Shown one piece after another: positions 37,030 through 46,304 of a DNA stretch of 64,000 bases. Under the pieces are notes generated by a model. It was not told the origin of the DNA, did no database searches, and saw nothing but the letters and a program-made list of their open reading frames with translations. Position numbers and translations under genes: made by a program. The stretch comes from Bacteroidales bacterium (lineage in GTDB: Bacteria; Bacteroidota; Bacteroidia; Bacteroidales; JAQUTK01). Positions within the stretch are counted from its first letter, which is position 1, and every line of letters starts with the position of its first letter. The stretch covers positions 50,469-114,468 of the forward strand of contig JAQUTK010000007.1 of assembly GCA_028709785.1 (NCBI GenBank), given 5' to 3'.

Positions 37030-38835
37030 ATGAAAAAAACAATTACGGGGTTACTTTTCTTTCTATGTACCGCTTCGGTGTTTTCACAAGAGCTGCCACT
37101 TGTTCCCAAACCGTCAAGTGTTGTTACTCAACCGGGTACGTTAACGCTTAACTCCAAGACTGAAATCGTTTATAACGATCAGGTGGCATTACAGGATGTA
37201 CTCTTTCTGAATCAGTTTTTGAGCGACAACTACAACATCACGCTAAAGACAAAGAAATCAAAGAAGAACAAGAATGGCATTGAATTTAGGCTGGACAAAA
37301 GTTTTAAAGGAGAAGCCTATGCGCTGACAATAAATGACCGGACAGTCACCATTCAAGGCGACACCGCCGGACTCTTCTACGGTCTGCAGACCTTGTTGCA
37401 ACTGATGCCGCTGGATGAATCAGCAACAGTCACGCTCCCTCAGGTAACGATCAAAGATGAACCGCGCTTCAAGTATCGCGGTGCGATGCTCGATGCCGGA
37501 CGCTATTTCTTTACCGTTGAGGAGACCAAACGCTTCATTGACCTGATGAGCTACTACAAACTCAATACCTTTCACTGGCATCTTACCGAAGATGGTGGCT
37601 GGCGGATCGAGATCAAGAAATACCCGCTGCTTACTCAGATCGGCGCATGGCGCAGAGGAACAAATATAAATAATAGTTCCGATGAGTTTGACAGACTGCC
37701 TCACGGAGGTTTTTACTCTCAGAAAGAGATCAAGGATATCGTGAAATATGCTGCTGCCCGCAATGTGAATATCATTCCTGAGATCGACATGCCGGGTCAC
37801 TCACTTTCCGCACTGGCTGCATATCCGGAATATTCCTGTACCGGAGGACCCTTTAAAGTATTGGAGCTTTGGGGTATTCAGTCTGATATATTCTGTGCGG
37901 GTAATGAAAAGACATACACATTTATTGAAGATATTCTCGACGAACTGATCACCCTCTTCCCCTCACAAGTCATCCACATCGGTGGTGATGAAGCACACAA
38001 AGACCGTTGGAAGGTCTGTCCGAAATGCAAGGCAAAGATGGTTGCGGAAAACCTCAAAGATGTCAACGAGCTTCAGAGCTACTTCATACACAGACTGAGC
38101 ACGTATCTGGGCAGCAAAGGCCGCAGGATGCTTGGCTGGGATGAAATCATGGAAGGTGGTCTTGCACCCGGTGCCATGGTCATGGGCTGGAGAGGCGAAG
38201 AGTCTGGCATCAAAGCCGCAAATATGGAACACGAAGTAGTTATGACCCCCAACTCATCCATGTATCTCGATTACTACCAGGGCAAATCGTCCAGTGAACC
38301 ATTCAATATTGGCGGGGATCTTCCGCTGGAAAAGGTGTACAACTACGAACCGCTTTCTCCTCAGATTGCACCAGACAAACAGAAGTACATCATCGGAGTT
38401 CAGGGCAATCTCTGGATGGAATTTATCCATACCGCATCCAAGCTTGACTACATGGCTTTCCCTCGTCTTCTAGCCGTTGCAGAAATTGGCTGGAGCGATG
38501 CCCACAAAGACTATGATGATTTTATCGCCCGTGTCGGAGGCAACCTCCCCCATCTGGATAAAGAAGGCGTCAACTTCCGTATCCCTGAGCCACTTGGTCT
38601 GCACGACTTCGAGAGCAACACCACGCACCTTACTGTTTTACTTACACCTCCGATAAAGGGCTCAAAGATTTACTATACCATCAATGGTGAGGATCCAATG
38701 CTCAATGGAACGCTCTATACCTCTGGTCTGCAGTTAAACCTTACAGATAAACCTGTGGAGCTGAAGTGTATTGTACGCACCAAAGAAGGAAGAGTAAGTA
38801 ATACCTATACTGCCAGTTACTCGCTTAAGAAATAA
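37030..38835 (+). CDS. Secreted beta-N-acetylhexosaminidase (GH20)
   Basis: 601 residues with a signal peptide (L-L-F-F-L-C-T-A-S-V-F-S-Q). An N-terminal GH20b-like domain precedes the TIM barrel with F-H-W-H-L-T-E-D-G-G-W-R and the catalytic pair Asp320-Glu321 in H-I-G-G-D-E-A-H-K. A C-terminal beta-sandwich (Y-Y-T-I-N-G-E-D-P) resembles chitobiase C-terminal modules. It removes terminal N-acetylglucosamine or N-acetylgalactosamine, as in mucin or chitin breakdown. It fits with the sialidase and the beta-galactosidases in the window. Single-gene unit with a strong terminator. Confidence 0.94.
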   Translation: MKKTITGLLFFLCTASVFSQELPLVPKPSSVVTQPGTLTLNSKTEIVYNDQVALQDVLFLNQFLSDNYNITLKTKKSKKNKNGIEFRLDKSFKGEAYALTINDRTVTIQGDTAGLFYGLQTLLQLMPLDESATVTLPQVTIKDEPRFKYRGAMLDAGRYFFTVEETKRFIDLMSYYKLNTFHWHLTEDGGWRIEIKKYPLLTQIGAWRRGTNINNSSDEFDRLPHGGFYSQKEIKDIVKYAAARNVNIIPEIDMPGHSLSALAAYPEYSCTGGPFKVLELWGIQSDIFCAGNEKTYTFIEDILDELITLFPSQVIHIGGDEAHKDRWKVCPKCKAKMVAENLKDVNELQSYFIHRLSTYLGSKGRRMLGWDEIMEGGLAPGAMVMGWRGEESGIKAANMEHEVVMTPNSSMYLDYYQGKSSSEPFNIGGDLPLEKVYNYEPLSPQIAPDKQKYIIGVQGNLWMEFIHTASKLDYMAFPRLLAVAEIGWSDAHKDYDDFIARVGGNLPHLDKEGVNFRIPEPLGLHDFESNTTHLTVLLTPPIKGSKIYYTINGEDPMLNGTLYTSGLQLNLTDKPVELKCIVRTKEGRVSNTYTASYSLKK

Positions 38836-38863
38836 TTTCTTTGGAGGGAAAAAAGCTATTTAA

Positions 38864-38905
38864 ACACAAAATCCGGGAAGAAAAAGATCTTCCCGGATTT
38901 TGTGT
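38864..38905. terminator. Bidirectional terminator between GH20 and the oxidoreductase gene
   Basis: A perfect 18-bp stem (38864-38881 with 38888-38905) closes on the loop AAAAGA. Confidence 0.92.
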
Positions 38906-39021
38906 TTTCAAAAGAAATATTCCTTGATGTATTGCAGTAAACAGTATTTTAGTTCGCAATAAAGCCTGTCATCATTTGCAGTACTTCACCCACCCTACTA
39001 CTTATAAGACAAGACGGCTAT

Positions 39022-40362
39022 TTACAATGAATAAGGCCTTCTGTATTTATAATTATAGAGTCTGTGACTGGCAGCCTCTTTATCATCACCAAAACTCAAT
39101 GTAGCAGGATCCCACTTCACAGGACGCTGTAATTCTGTGGCGATATTGGCCAGACAGCAAAGTGTATTTGTGCTGCAACCCACCTCCACAGGAGCAATAG
39201 GATTCTTACGGCTGCGTACTGCGTCTATAAAGTTTTGCATGTGCGGCGAACTTACCTCATACTGCCCTGCATCAATCTTCTTCTCCTCTTTCTCCAGCAA
39301 TGATTTATCCGAACATTCGATGAATCCGCGGGCTACCTTCAACCAGCCTTTTGTGCCATTGAAACAGATGCCTTGACCACCCTCTTTCCGGAAGTCCTGC
39401 TCTGTCATGATGATTCCATTCTGATATTTCATCGTCAGATATTTAGCGCCGTTGTATCCCTTCGGAATAAACTCGCATGGGCCCGATCCATCCATACCAA
39501 TGGCTGCCTGAGAGATATCAAACATGTGTGCGCCCCAGTCTGCGGTATAGCCATTCCCTGTCTCACGATACCATCGCCACGCTCCCCAGAGTTTCTCATT
39601 CTGCACAGGATCCAATGATATCGGCGGACAAAGATCCGGATGATAATGCACCTTCGGATCATTGAGCGGTCCCATCCACAGGTTCCAGTTTAACGAAGAC
39701 GGGATAGGCATCTCCGGTAAATCCAGCGGTTTGGGAGGTTCTCCTACTTTCGCGTAGATCGTCTCAATATGTCCGATCGCACCACTGCGAACCAGAGAGA
39801 TTGCCGTTTGAAATTCTTTACTGGAACGTTGCTGGCTACCCATCTGCAACACGCGGTTGTTGTCGCGCACAGCCCTGACCATGGCCAGTCCTTCGCAGAT
39901 AGTAAATGCAAGAGGTTTCTGTACATACACATCTTTGCCTGCCTTGCAAGCGTGAATTGTTGTCAAAGCATGCCAATGATCAGGTGTAGCGATTGACACA
40001 GCGTCAATATCCTTCCGATCCAAAAGATCTTCATAAAACTCATACATGTCGCATCTTTGTGCCACATTTTTGGATTTCTGCCAACCTTCCACACGCATCT
40101 TGAAACGATCCCTTTTGATCGCATCCACATCACATCCGGCGACAACCTGCACACCCGGACAACCCGTAAAACTGTTGAAATCCGAACATCCCTGCTGACC
40201 TAATCCGATAAAACCCATCACGACTCTGTCGCTTGGAGCAATCGTAGTGCCATCGGGTGTCTTCCAGCTTGGAAGAATAGTCAGACCTGTCAATCCCAGA
40301 GCAGAGAGCCCCAGAAAGCGACGTCTGTTCATCCCATTACCCTCATTTTCTTTCATGTTCAT
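39022..40362 (-). CDS. Gfo/Idh/MocA family oxidoreductase with Tat-type signal
   Basis: 446 residues. Near the N-terminus N-R-R-R-F-L-G-L-S-A is a twin-arginine signal, so the folded enzyme is probably exported. The Rossmann domain has G-F-I-G-L-G-Q-Q-G; then A-T-P-D-H-W-H-A and Y-V-Q-K-P-L-A, where Q replaces the Glu of the usual E-K-P motif, as in related Bacteroidetes members. The C-terminal domain includes D-W-G-A-H-M-F-D. The family oxidises or reduces sugar rings with tightly bound NAD(H); the natural sugar is unknown. It has its own -7 element. Confidence 0.88.
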   Translation of the reverse strand: MNMKENEGNGMNRRRFLGLSALGLTGLTILPSWKTPDGTTIAPSDRVVMGFIGLGQQGCSDFNSFTGCPGVQVVAGCDVDAIKRDRFKMRVEGWQKSKNVAQRCDMYEFYEDLLDRKDIDAVSIATPDHWHALTTIHACKAGKDVYVQKPLAFTICEGLAMVRAVRDNNRVLQMGSQQRSSKEFQTAISLVRSGAIGHIETIYAKVGEPPKPLDLPEMPIPSSLNWNLWMGPLNDPKVHYHPDLCPPISLDPVQNEKLWGAWRWYRETGNGYTADWGAHMFDISQAAIGMDGSGPCEFIPKGYNGAKYLTMKYQNGIIMTEQDFRKEGGQGICFNGTKGWLKVARGFIECSDKSLLEKEEKKIDAGQYEVSSPHMQNFIDAVRSRKNPIAPVEVGCSTNTLCCLANIATELQRPVKWDPATLSFGDDKEAASHRLYNYKYRRPYSL

Positions 40363-40395
40363 TAGCTATTAAGTATTAGAAATAAGTACTAGTTT

Positions 40396-40403
40396 CAAAG
40401 GTA
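40396..40403 (-). promoter_or_regulatory. -7 promoter element of the oxidoreductase gene
   Basis: TACCTTTG on the minus strand, about 34 bases upstream of the ATG. Confidence 0.55.
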
Positions 40404-40612
40404 GTAGTTTTTTGAATAACAGTACCCATCTTCCCTTTATTTATAAGAAAAAAACAATAACTATTGTCAGTGTATAACTTTTTACTCTATTTTTCAGACA
40501 TCCCTCCCCTGCTTACTCAGCTAGAAAAGAGAAAGAATGCCTCTTTTTTATCGGATTTGCTTGTGATTTTTAAAATATATTTCGCAATTGGTTGTTGTTT
40601 CTATAAAAAGAC

Positions 40613-40620
40613 TATCTTTG
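40613..40620 (+). promoter_or_regulatory. -7 promoter element of the 921-residue protein gene
   Basis: TATCTTTG, with GTTG about 18 bases upstream (40591-40594). It is 29 bases before the ATG. Confidence 0.6.
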
Positions 40621-40648
40621 CAATTACTAATCATAATAGTAAAGAGCC

Positions 40649-43414
40649 ATGAAAAGATTATTACTTACGTTGTTCATTGCATGTAGTTCAATGTTTGAAT
40701 TTCAAGTAACAGGAAAAGAAGTTTCCCTTGATGTGACTGATCAAGGCACAGAATATGTGATATTTTATATCGGACCTCCCCTCAGGGATTATTACGGACA
40801 GTTTTACGCAAACACAGAAACCTCCTACTGTCTCACGGCAAAGAAGAATCCGACTACCGGTCTCATTCAGACGTCACTGGGGAAATATAACAAAGAGGCG
40901 TCTGATTCTGTCAAACTGCTCAACGGCAATCAGGTATGGAGTGTCAGCAAATCAGCAATAGAATCCTCCAAACAGTCCTACACCATCAGCTCTGATGATT
41001 CATATCTCTACTATGACGGTTCTGCGAGAAAAGACTACGACTTGACCGACGCCGGCTACTCCTGGTTTCTCAATGATGAAAGATATTTGATTGGAAAGAA
41101 TCTGATCAATCTCAACACGAGTTCCTTTCTGGCACCTTTTGAAGAGATGGAAGGTATGCAACTGATTGCTTCGTCAGACAGTACAAACTGGCTATTTATA
41201 AAGAACGAGAAACAATACATCGAGAGTTACCTTGCTTCCACATACACTGCTGATCAAAGAATTAAACAACAAGTTCTAAATGGCACCTATTACATCTTTT
41301 ATGCAGGTACCAATTACTGTCTGACCGATACACGTCAGATGTCGTGGTACAAATCAACCTATATTCCACAAGGAGAAGAGACACCAAAGACAGACAGTAT
41401 TTACATTCCCGGCGACGGCGTTCAGGCCCGATACAAGATTCTTTTGAATGAATTTAAAGCTGCATCCAATCAGCAGTGGCGGGTAAACTATTATTCCGAC
41501 TTCGTGGATCAGGATCAGAAACACACCTTTTGGAACCGAACAAGTGGAAAGAGAGATGCGTACGGATTCTATCCATTGGTCACAGAGCACATGCATTGGA
41601 GAAGAGACAGTGACTCTGCTTCCCATACTTTCGGTGCCCGACTGATTACGAGTGTCCCCTATGATCTCCAATGGATTGACCGCGAGGGTACTCCTCAGAT
41701 TGTGAAAGATTATTTTTCCATTCTTGGAGATAAGGGCTGCATCGTCAATGACGACAATGACCAATCCTTTTTTGCCAAACATATTGTGAAGGACTTGAAT
41801 GACATTTATGCTATCTATCGCCCGATGAACGTAACCAATCTTCCGATTGAAGCGATTGCTATGAAGCAGAAATTTGCAGGTGCTTCAATCTATGTCACAC
41901 CTGATGAAGAGGGAGGCAATCCTATTGAGATGAAATATAATTGTTGGAATTTCGTAGATATCAACAATCCTGTTGTTGCAACCGCGAATGCAGCTAAATC
42001 ATTGATTGATAGAGATACAGTCTTTGCCTATCCTACAGCACCTGTTCCCGGAGAATATTTCATTCAGTACCGCGGGGCTAAAGAAGTGCTAACCTATATG
42101 CCCGGCGATGAAGCAACCAACGATCCGGCTTCTGTCGCTGTCAAAACATTCGCCGCAGACAATGCCAATCAGATCTGGAGAGTTGATACTCTGTCCAATG
42201 GACGTATCACTCTTTCCAATGGATACAAGCAACTTTACATGGCTAAAGAAGCCGGCAAGCAAGCACAGGTTTATAGTCTGGGTGAAGCGACTATAGCAGG
42301 TATAGACTCCTCTTATTCGCATCTTGAGAGTTTGTATCTGGGTACTACAAACATGGGGCGTTATGGTGCCTGGATGATCTGCGGAGATACTACCACACGT
42401 AAGTATTTTGATCTCGCATCACAGAGTCTGGGAGGTAAACTACAGTCTGTCAATGAACCTACAGATTTCCCGTTTGTACTGGTGCCAAAGGGGAAAGCAC
42501 TCAATGAAGGCGAACCTCTGCCTGATACAACACTGATACCGGAAGGATTTTATTACATCCAGTATGCATACGCGGCAGATTCATTTAATGTGTCCAAACA
42601 GTATGTTATTGCACCGACACAAGAGATCACTTCAACCAATAGTACATTGAAACTAGAACCTTATGATCCGTTCAAACCGATGCAGCAATGGTACATCGCC
42701 CCTATCGGTTACAGTGTAGATCAACTGGCATCCGGAGCAGCGACCCATATGGATAGCTATGGCATCTTTGCCGCAGCATCTGTTAAAGACAGTCTGGCTG
42801 CCGGACTCTCCGTGCTGGATATTATCAATGACCCGAACTATCTTACTGCCGGCTATCGCGTTTTGGATAGCAATACCGTACTATCCAATGAAACTCTTAA
42901 AGATAATTACGCGCGGTTTTCTTACAAGATGTATATCAAGAATGGCAAAATAGCCCTGCGTACAGCAAGCGAATCCGGCTATCATTCATTTCTTTCGGAT
43001 GGTATGAATGATAATTATTACGAATTCGAAGTGACGGATCAGACCAAAAAGATCAATAAGGACCTCAAAACAGATCGCTCGTTCTGTTACTATCTGATTC
43101 CGGCAGTCAGTGATCAAAATCCGGCTTTTAAAAAAATATACGATTATGCCCCATGGACAAATTTGCCTTGTGTAGTTGGAGGGTGTGGTGATGTTGAAAA
43201 GGATAATGCACCAATAGAAAGTAGTGTATTTGTCAATGACAACATTATCACGATCGCTGATGCCGGAGGTGCCACTATTGAGGTGCTATATATTGACGGC
43301 ACTTCTATTGCCTCCATTGCTTCTGCCGGTGCGACAGAAAAGATCTCAGTGAGAAATCAGGGAATCTACATTGTGAAGATTAATAATACAGCCGTAAAGG
43401 TCGTAGTAAAATAG
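40649..43414 (+). CDS. Large secreted ricin-like repeat protein with T9SS C-terminal tail
   Basis: 921 residues with a signal peptide. At least four diverged repeats share an opening of the type G-x-Y-x-I-x-Y (E-Y-V-I-F-Y, T-Y-Y-I-F-Y, E-Y-F-I-Q-Y, F-Y-Y-I-Q-Y) and an inner Q-x-W motif (N-Q-V-W, N-Q-Q-W, N-Q-I-W, M-Q-Q-W), which is the mark of ricin-type beta-trefoils. No catalytic domain was recognised. The last about 50 residues end G-I-Y-I-V-K-I-N-N with a basic finish, like T9SS type A sorting domains. It is probably a surface carbohydrate-binding protein; this is inference. Confidence 0.75.
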   Translation: MKRLLLTLFIACSSMFEFQVTGKEVSLDVTDQGTEYVIFYIGPPLRDYYGQFYANTETSYCLTAKKNPTTGLIQTSLGKYNKEASDSVKLLNGNQVWSVSKSAIESSKQSYTISSDDSYLYYDGSARKDYDLTDAGYSWFLNDERYLIGKNLINLNTSSFLAPFEEMEGMQLIASSDSTNWLFIKNEKQYIESYLASTYTADQRIKQQVLNGTYYIFYAGTNYCLTDTRQMSWYKSTYIPQGEETPKTDSIYIPGDGVQARYKILLNEFKAASNQQWRVNYYSDFVDQDQKHTFWNRTSGKRDAYGFYPLVTEHMHWRRDSDSASHTFGARLITSVPYDLQWIDREGTPQIVKDYFSILGDKGCIVNDDNDQSFFAKHIVKDLNDIYAIYRPMNVTNLPIEAIAMKQKFAGASIYVTPDEEGGNPIEMKYNCWNFVDINNPVVATANAAKSLIDRDTVFAYPTAPVPGEYFIQYRGAKEVLTYMPGDEATNDPASVAVKTFAADNANQIWRVDTLSNGRITLSNGYKQLYMAKEAGKQAQVYSLGEATIAGIDSSYSHLESLYLGTTNMGRYGAWMICGDTTTRKYFDLASQSLGGKLQSVNEPTDFPFVLVPKGKALNEGEPLPDTTLIPEGFYYIQYAYAADSFNVSKQYVIAPTQEITSTNSTLKLEPYDPFKPMQQWYIAPIGYSVDQLASGAATHMDSYGIFAAASVKDSLAAGLSVLDIINDPNYLTAGYRVLDSNTVLSNETLKDNYARFSYKMYIKNGKIALRTASESGYHSFLSDGMNDNYYEFEVTDQTKKINKDLKTDRSFCYYLIPAVSDQNPAFKKIYDYAPWTNLPCVVGGCGDVEKDNAPIESSVFVNDNIITIADAGGATIEVLYIDGTSIASIASAGATEKISVRNQGIYIVKINNTAVKVVVK

Positions 43415-43471
43415 CACATATTGAACGTAATAACAGCCTAAACCTACAATCGATTCTTCTTTTATTTCCAT

Positions 43472-43598
43472 TTTCCCACGTTACAGAGAGCTCTGTTCAT
43501 TGCACTCTGTAACGTGGGAAATTGCTTCAGGGAGGGAGCTCCGTTTCACGTTCGTGAAACGGAGCACGGATCCGTATGCGTCAACTCTTTCATACGGA
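43472..43598 (+). repeat. Array of three strong hairpins upstream of the thiamine operon
   Basis: First hairpin: a 17-bp perfect stem, 43472-43488 with 43505-43521. Within it ACAGAG (43483-43488) can instead pair with the nearer CTCTGT at 43491-43496, because CTCTGT occurs twice. Second: GCTCCGTTTCACG (43538-43550) with CGTGAAACGGAGC (43553-43565). Third: TCCGTATG (43571-43578) with CATACGGA (43591-43598). The first may be the terminator of the preceding gene; the others have no evident function. No reading frame spans them. Confidence 0.7.
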
Positions 43599-43827
43599 CG
43601 AAAAGAAAAGAACGTCTGTATGAAATTTCCACTTCATCTGTCTGTTTTCCCAATTTCATCAGGTCGTTTCTGAAGGAACCATCCCTTCGCTCCATTATGA
43701 CTATATTTGACCTTCAATAGATTGATTTTCGAACTCTCCTGTCATCCATGCATCTCTTCATGAAGCTTTGTTATTGATTGGACGGATACAAATTCATCAA
43801 TCTTCGGTTCATTTTAAATAAATCCAT

Positions 43828-43835
43828 TACCTTTG
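43828..43835 (+). promoter_or_regulatory. -7 promoter element of the thiamine operon
   Basis: TACCTTTG immediately upstream of the TPP riboswitch; the predicted start at about 43842 is close to the first base of the aptamer. Confidence 0.65.
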
Positions 43836-43844
43836 CCGCAGATA

Positions 43845-43923
43845 CAATCGAGGGGTGCCTTTACCGGCTGAGATTATACCCTATGAACCTGATACGGTTA
43901 GTACCGTCGAAGGGAATGATTTG
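43845..43923 (+). promoter_or_regulatory. TPP riboswitch (THI element)
   Basis: The sequence contains the conserved THI-box blocks in order: GAGGGGTGCC, then CCGGCTGAGA, then ACCC, then GAACCTGAT, and finally GAAGGGAA. These form the pyrimidine- and pyrophosphate-sensing arms of the TPP aptamer. It sits between the promoter and thiS, so it should turn the operon off when thiamine pyrophosphate is plentiful. Confidence 0.95.
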
Positions 43924-43936
43924 CAATAGATACCTG

Positions 43937-43950
43937 CCTTTTTGTAAAGG
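43937..43950 (+). promoter_or_regulatory. Possible expression platform of the TPP riboswitch
   Basis: CCTTT (43937-43941) can pair locally with AAAGG (43946-43950) or with AAAGG at 43984-43988, which lies just upstream of the thiS ATG as a Shine-Dalgarno-like site. Choosing between them could control translation. Model only. Confidence 0.35.
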
Positions 43951-43994
43951 ATATTCTCTTGATTGGTCTGTTAATTCATAATGAAAGGACCACA

Positions 43995-44282
43995 ATGAAC
44001 ACTCCAAAGAGAAATCCGTTCGCTGATGCCGAACACTCCCTGCCAGACTCTCCGCTTGTACCGTTTTCCGGAGAAAGCACAATTATCATCTCCCTCAACG
44101 GGAAAGACCACGAAGTAAAGAAAGGTACCTCCTTGTCTGATTTCATACGCACGCTGGGATTGCAACCGAAAGGTATTGCCATTGCCATCGACTATGAGGT
44201 TGTGCCAAAAGACAAATGGCAGGAGACCATCTTGTCTGATCGTCTGGAACTAATGCTCATTCATGCGGTGTCGGGAGGATGA
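43995..44282 (+). CDS. thiS: Sulfur carrier protein ThiS with N-terminal extension
   Basis: 95 residues from ATG 43995. Residues about 35-95 are a ubiquitin-like ThiS: I-I-I-S-L-N-G-K-D-H-E-V, K-G-I-A-I-A-I-D-Y-E-V-V-P, and the obligatory C-terminal G-G. The family is normally about 66 residues. Here about 33 extra N-terminal residues precede the fold, and no ATG lies nearer. The Shine-Dalgarno-like AAAGGA upstream supports this start. ThiS carries the sulfur used to make the thiazole. It overlaps the next gene by ATGA. Confidence 0.92.
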   Translation: MNTPKRNPFADAEHSLPDSPLVPFSGESTIIISLNGKDHEVKKGTSLSDFIRTLGLQPKGIAIAIDYEVVPKDKWQETILSDRLELMLIHAVSGG

Positions 44283-44890
44283 GTATGCAACTGATCACAA
44301 TAACTGCCGAAAGGATCTTGAACAAGGAGGCAGCAATCCTCAACCTGCTGTTTGACGAAGGTCTGCCGCTGCTTCATTTGCGCAAACCATGTTCGTCGGC
44401 ATCAGAAATCAAAGAGCTGCTTGAAGCTATTCATCCATCTTATTATCAGCGGATCGTTGTGCATGATCATTTTGAGATGATTGCTCTCTTCGGACTAAAA
44501 GGTGCACATCTCAACCGCCGCAATCCGGATGCTCCCAACCTGTCGGGTATTACTGTGAGCCGTTCGTGTCACGCCATCCAAACGATCCGTGACCTGGAAG
44601 GATATGATTATCTCTTCCTGAGTCCGGTGTTTGACAGTATATCCAAACAGGGATACAACCATGCCTTTACGCCGCAAGAGTTGAGAAAAGCAGGCAGCAA
44701 CGGGATTATCAATAACAAGATTATCGCCCTGGGAGGTATTCATGCCGCAAACATTCCCCTCGCTGCCGGGTATGGATTTGGCGGAGTAGCTGTGTTGGGC
44801 GCTTTGTGGGGCGAATATCTCACTGATGGCAAGAGAGATACGCTTCTTAAAAGATTCCAGACACTAACAGAAATAACAGGAAAGCAATGA
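44279..44890 (+). CDS. Thiamine phosphate synthase-like protein (TenI-like)
   Basis: 203 residues. TIM-barrel motifs of the ThiE/TenI family: L-H-L-R-K-P near the first strand, V-V-H-D-H-F, G-A-H-L-N-R-R, S-C-H-A-I-Q-T-I, D-Y-L-F-L-S-P-V-F and A-L-G-G-I. It lacks the strong phosphate-binding pattern of the following ThiE, so it is more like TenI (thiazole tautomerase) or a second, less canonical ThiE. It lies between thiS and thiE with four-base overlaps on both sides, so it belongs to the operon. Confidence 0.82.
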   Translation: MSMQLITITAERILNKEAAILNLLFDEGLPLLHLRKPCSSASEIKELLEAIHPSYYQRIVVHDHFEMIALFGLKGAHLNRRNPDAPNLSGITVSRSCHAIQTIRDLEGYDYLFLSPVFDSISKQGYNHAFTPQELRKAGSNGIINNKIIALGGIHAANIPLAAGYGFGGVAVLGALWGEYLTDGKRDTLLKRFQTLTEITGKQ

Positions 44891-45519
44891 AAGATTTATT
44901 ATTCATTACACACCAAACAGAGCATATTACCACCCTGGAATCGGTAGCAATCGCACTCGCCGGAGGATGCCGGCACATTCAACTGAGAATGAAAGAGGCA
45001 ACAACCGAGGAGGTGCTACATACTGCCATCCGGGCGCAGGTACTTTGTATTGAGTCTCAGGCAAACCTCTATATCAATGATCATCCGACAATAGCTGCAC
45101 AAGTCGGTGCTGCCGGTGTACACCTCGGTAAGTCAGATATGTCACCTCGTGAAGCCCGCAGGATACTTTCGCGCGGCTCCATCATTGGTGGCACAGCCAA
45201 TACCTTTGACGATATCTTGTCACTTGCCGCACAGGGTGTCGATTATATCGGACTCGGCCCCTTTCGCTTTACCGAAACAAAGAGCGTACTTAGTCCGACA
45301 CTGGGCATCGTCGGTTATCAAAGGCTCATGCATCAGTGCAAGGAACATCCTATCCACCTTCCTGTAATCGCTATAGGAGGCATCACGTACGAAGATATCC
45401 CTGCTGTTATGGCTGCCGGGATGTCGGGAGTCGCCATCTCTTCAGCCATATTACGGGCTACAGATCCTATCGCAGAAACAAAAAAAATCATTCATTTACT
45501 TCACACCTATACACAATGA
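44887..45519 (+). CDS. thiE: Thiamine phosphate synthase
   Basis: 210 residues. Signature motifs: [41 protein letters not shown] and A-I-G-G-I. These bind hydroxymethylpyrimidine pyrophosphate and thiazole phosphate, which the enzyme joins to give thiamine phosphate in the cytoplasm. Overlaps both neighbours by four bases (ATGA), indicating translational coupling. Confidence 0.92.
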   Translation: MKDLLFITHQTEHITTLESVAIALAGGCRHIQLRMKEATTEEVLHTAIRAQVLCIESQANLYINDHPTIAAQVGAAGVHLGKSDMSPREARRILSRGSIIGGTANTFDDILSLAAQGVDYIGLGPFRFTETKSVLSPTLGIVGYQRLMHQCKEHPIHLPVIAIGGITYEDIPAVMAAGMSGVAISSAILRATDPIAETKKIIHLLHTYTQ

Positions 45520-46283
45520 ACAAACTGATTATTGGCGGTAAAGAGTTTACCTCCCGCCTCTTTCTTGGAACAGGCAAGTTCTCCTCCAACGAGATCATGA
45601 GACATTCCATTCTTGCCTCCGGAACACAGATGGTGACTGTCGCTATGAAACGTCTCGACCTGACGGACAAACAGGACGATATGCTGACTCATATCCATCA
45701 ACCGGGCATACAGCTTCTACCCAACACATCTGGTGTACGCACTGCCCGTGAAGCGGTTTTTGCTGCTAAGATGGCTCGTGATGCCTTCGAAACAAACTGG
45801 CTCAAACTAGAGATTCATCCCGATCCACGCTATCTGCTGCCCGATCCGGTCGAAACACTCAAAGCCACTGAGATACTTGCGAAAGAGGGCTTTATCGTGC
45901 TTCCATACATACAGGCAGACCCGGTACTCTGTAAGTTGCTCGAGTCTGCCGGAGCCGCCACTGTCATGCCTTTGGGAGCACCCATCGGCACAAACAAAGG
46001 TCTGCTCACCCGCGATCTTCTCGCAATCATCATCGAACAAAGCAATATCCCCGTGGTGGTTGATGCCGGCATCGGTGCACCTTCGCATGCGGCAGAAGCC
46101 ATGGAAATGGGAGCTGATGCGGTATTGGTTAATACAGCCATCGCTGTAGCCGGTGATCCCGTCAGTATGGCGAAGGCTTTTCAACTGGCTGTGCTGTCTG
46201 GTCGGATGGCCTATGAAGCGCGCCTCGCTTCTCCAACAAAGAATGCGGATGCAACCAGTCCGCTGACCTCCTTTTTAATGTAA
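45516..46283 (+). CDS. thiG: Thiazole synthase ThiG
   Basis: 255 residues from ATG 45516, which overlaps the thiE stop; the frame is open upstream but only by shadow. It begins [18 protein letters not shown]. The Schiff-base lysine is Lys97 in N-W-L-K-L-E-I. Later G-A-P-I-G and [10 protein letters not shown] binding motifs complete the site. It builds the thiazole phosphate ring from deoxyxylulose phosphate, ThiS-thiocarboxylate and dehydroglycine supplied by ThiH. Confidence 0.95.
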   Translation: MNKLIIGGKEFTSRLFLGTGKFSSNEIMRHSILASGTQMVTVAMKRLDLTDKQDDMLTHIHQPGIQLLPNTSGVRTAREAVFAAKMARDAFETNWLKLEIHPDPRYLLPDPVETLKATEILAKEGFIVLPYIQADPVLCKLLESAGAATVMPLGAPIGTNKGLLTRDLLAIIIEQSNIPVVVDAGIGAPSHAAEAMEMGADAVLVNTAIAVAGDPVSMAKAFQLAVLSGRMAYEARLASPTKNADATSPLTSFLM

Positions 46284-46304
46284 ACCTTCAACGAAAATAA
46301 GAGC

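Noticed and set aside
45336..45515. Upstream in-frame extension of thiG
   Set aside because: It lies inside thiE in another frame; the ATG at 45516 overlaps the thiE stop in the same way as the other operon genes.
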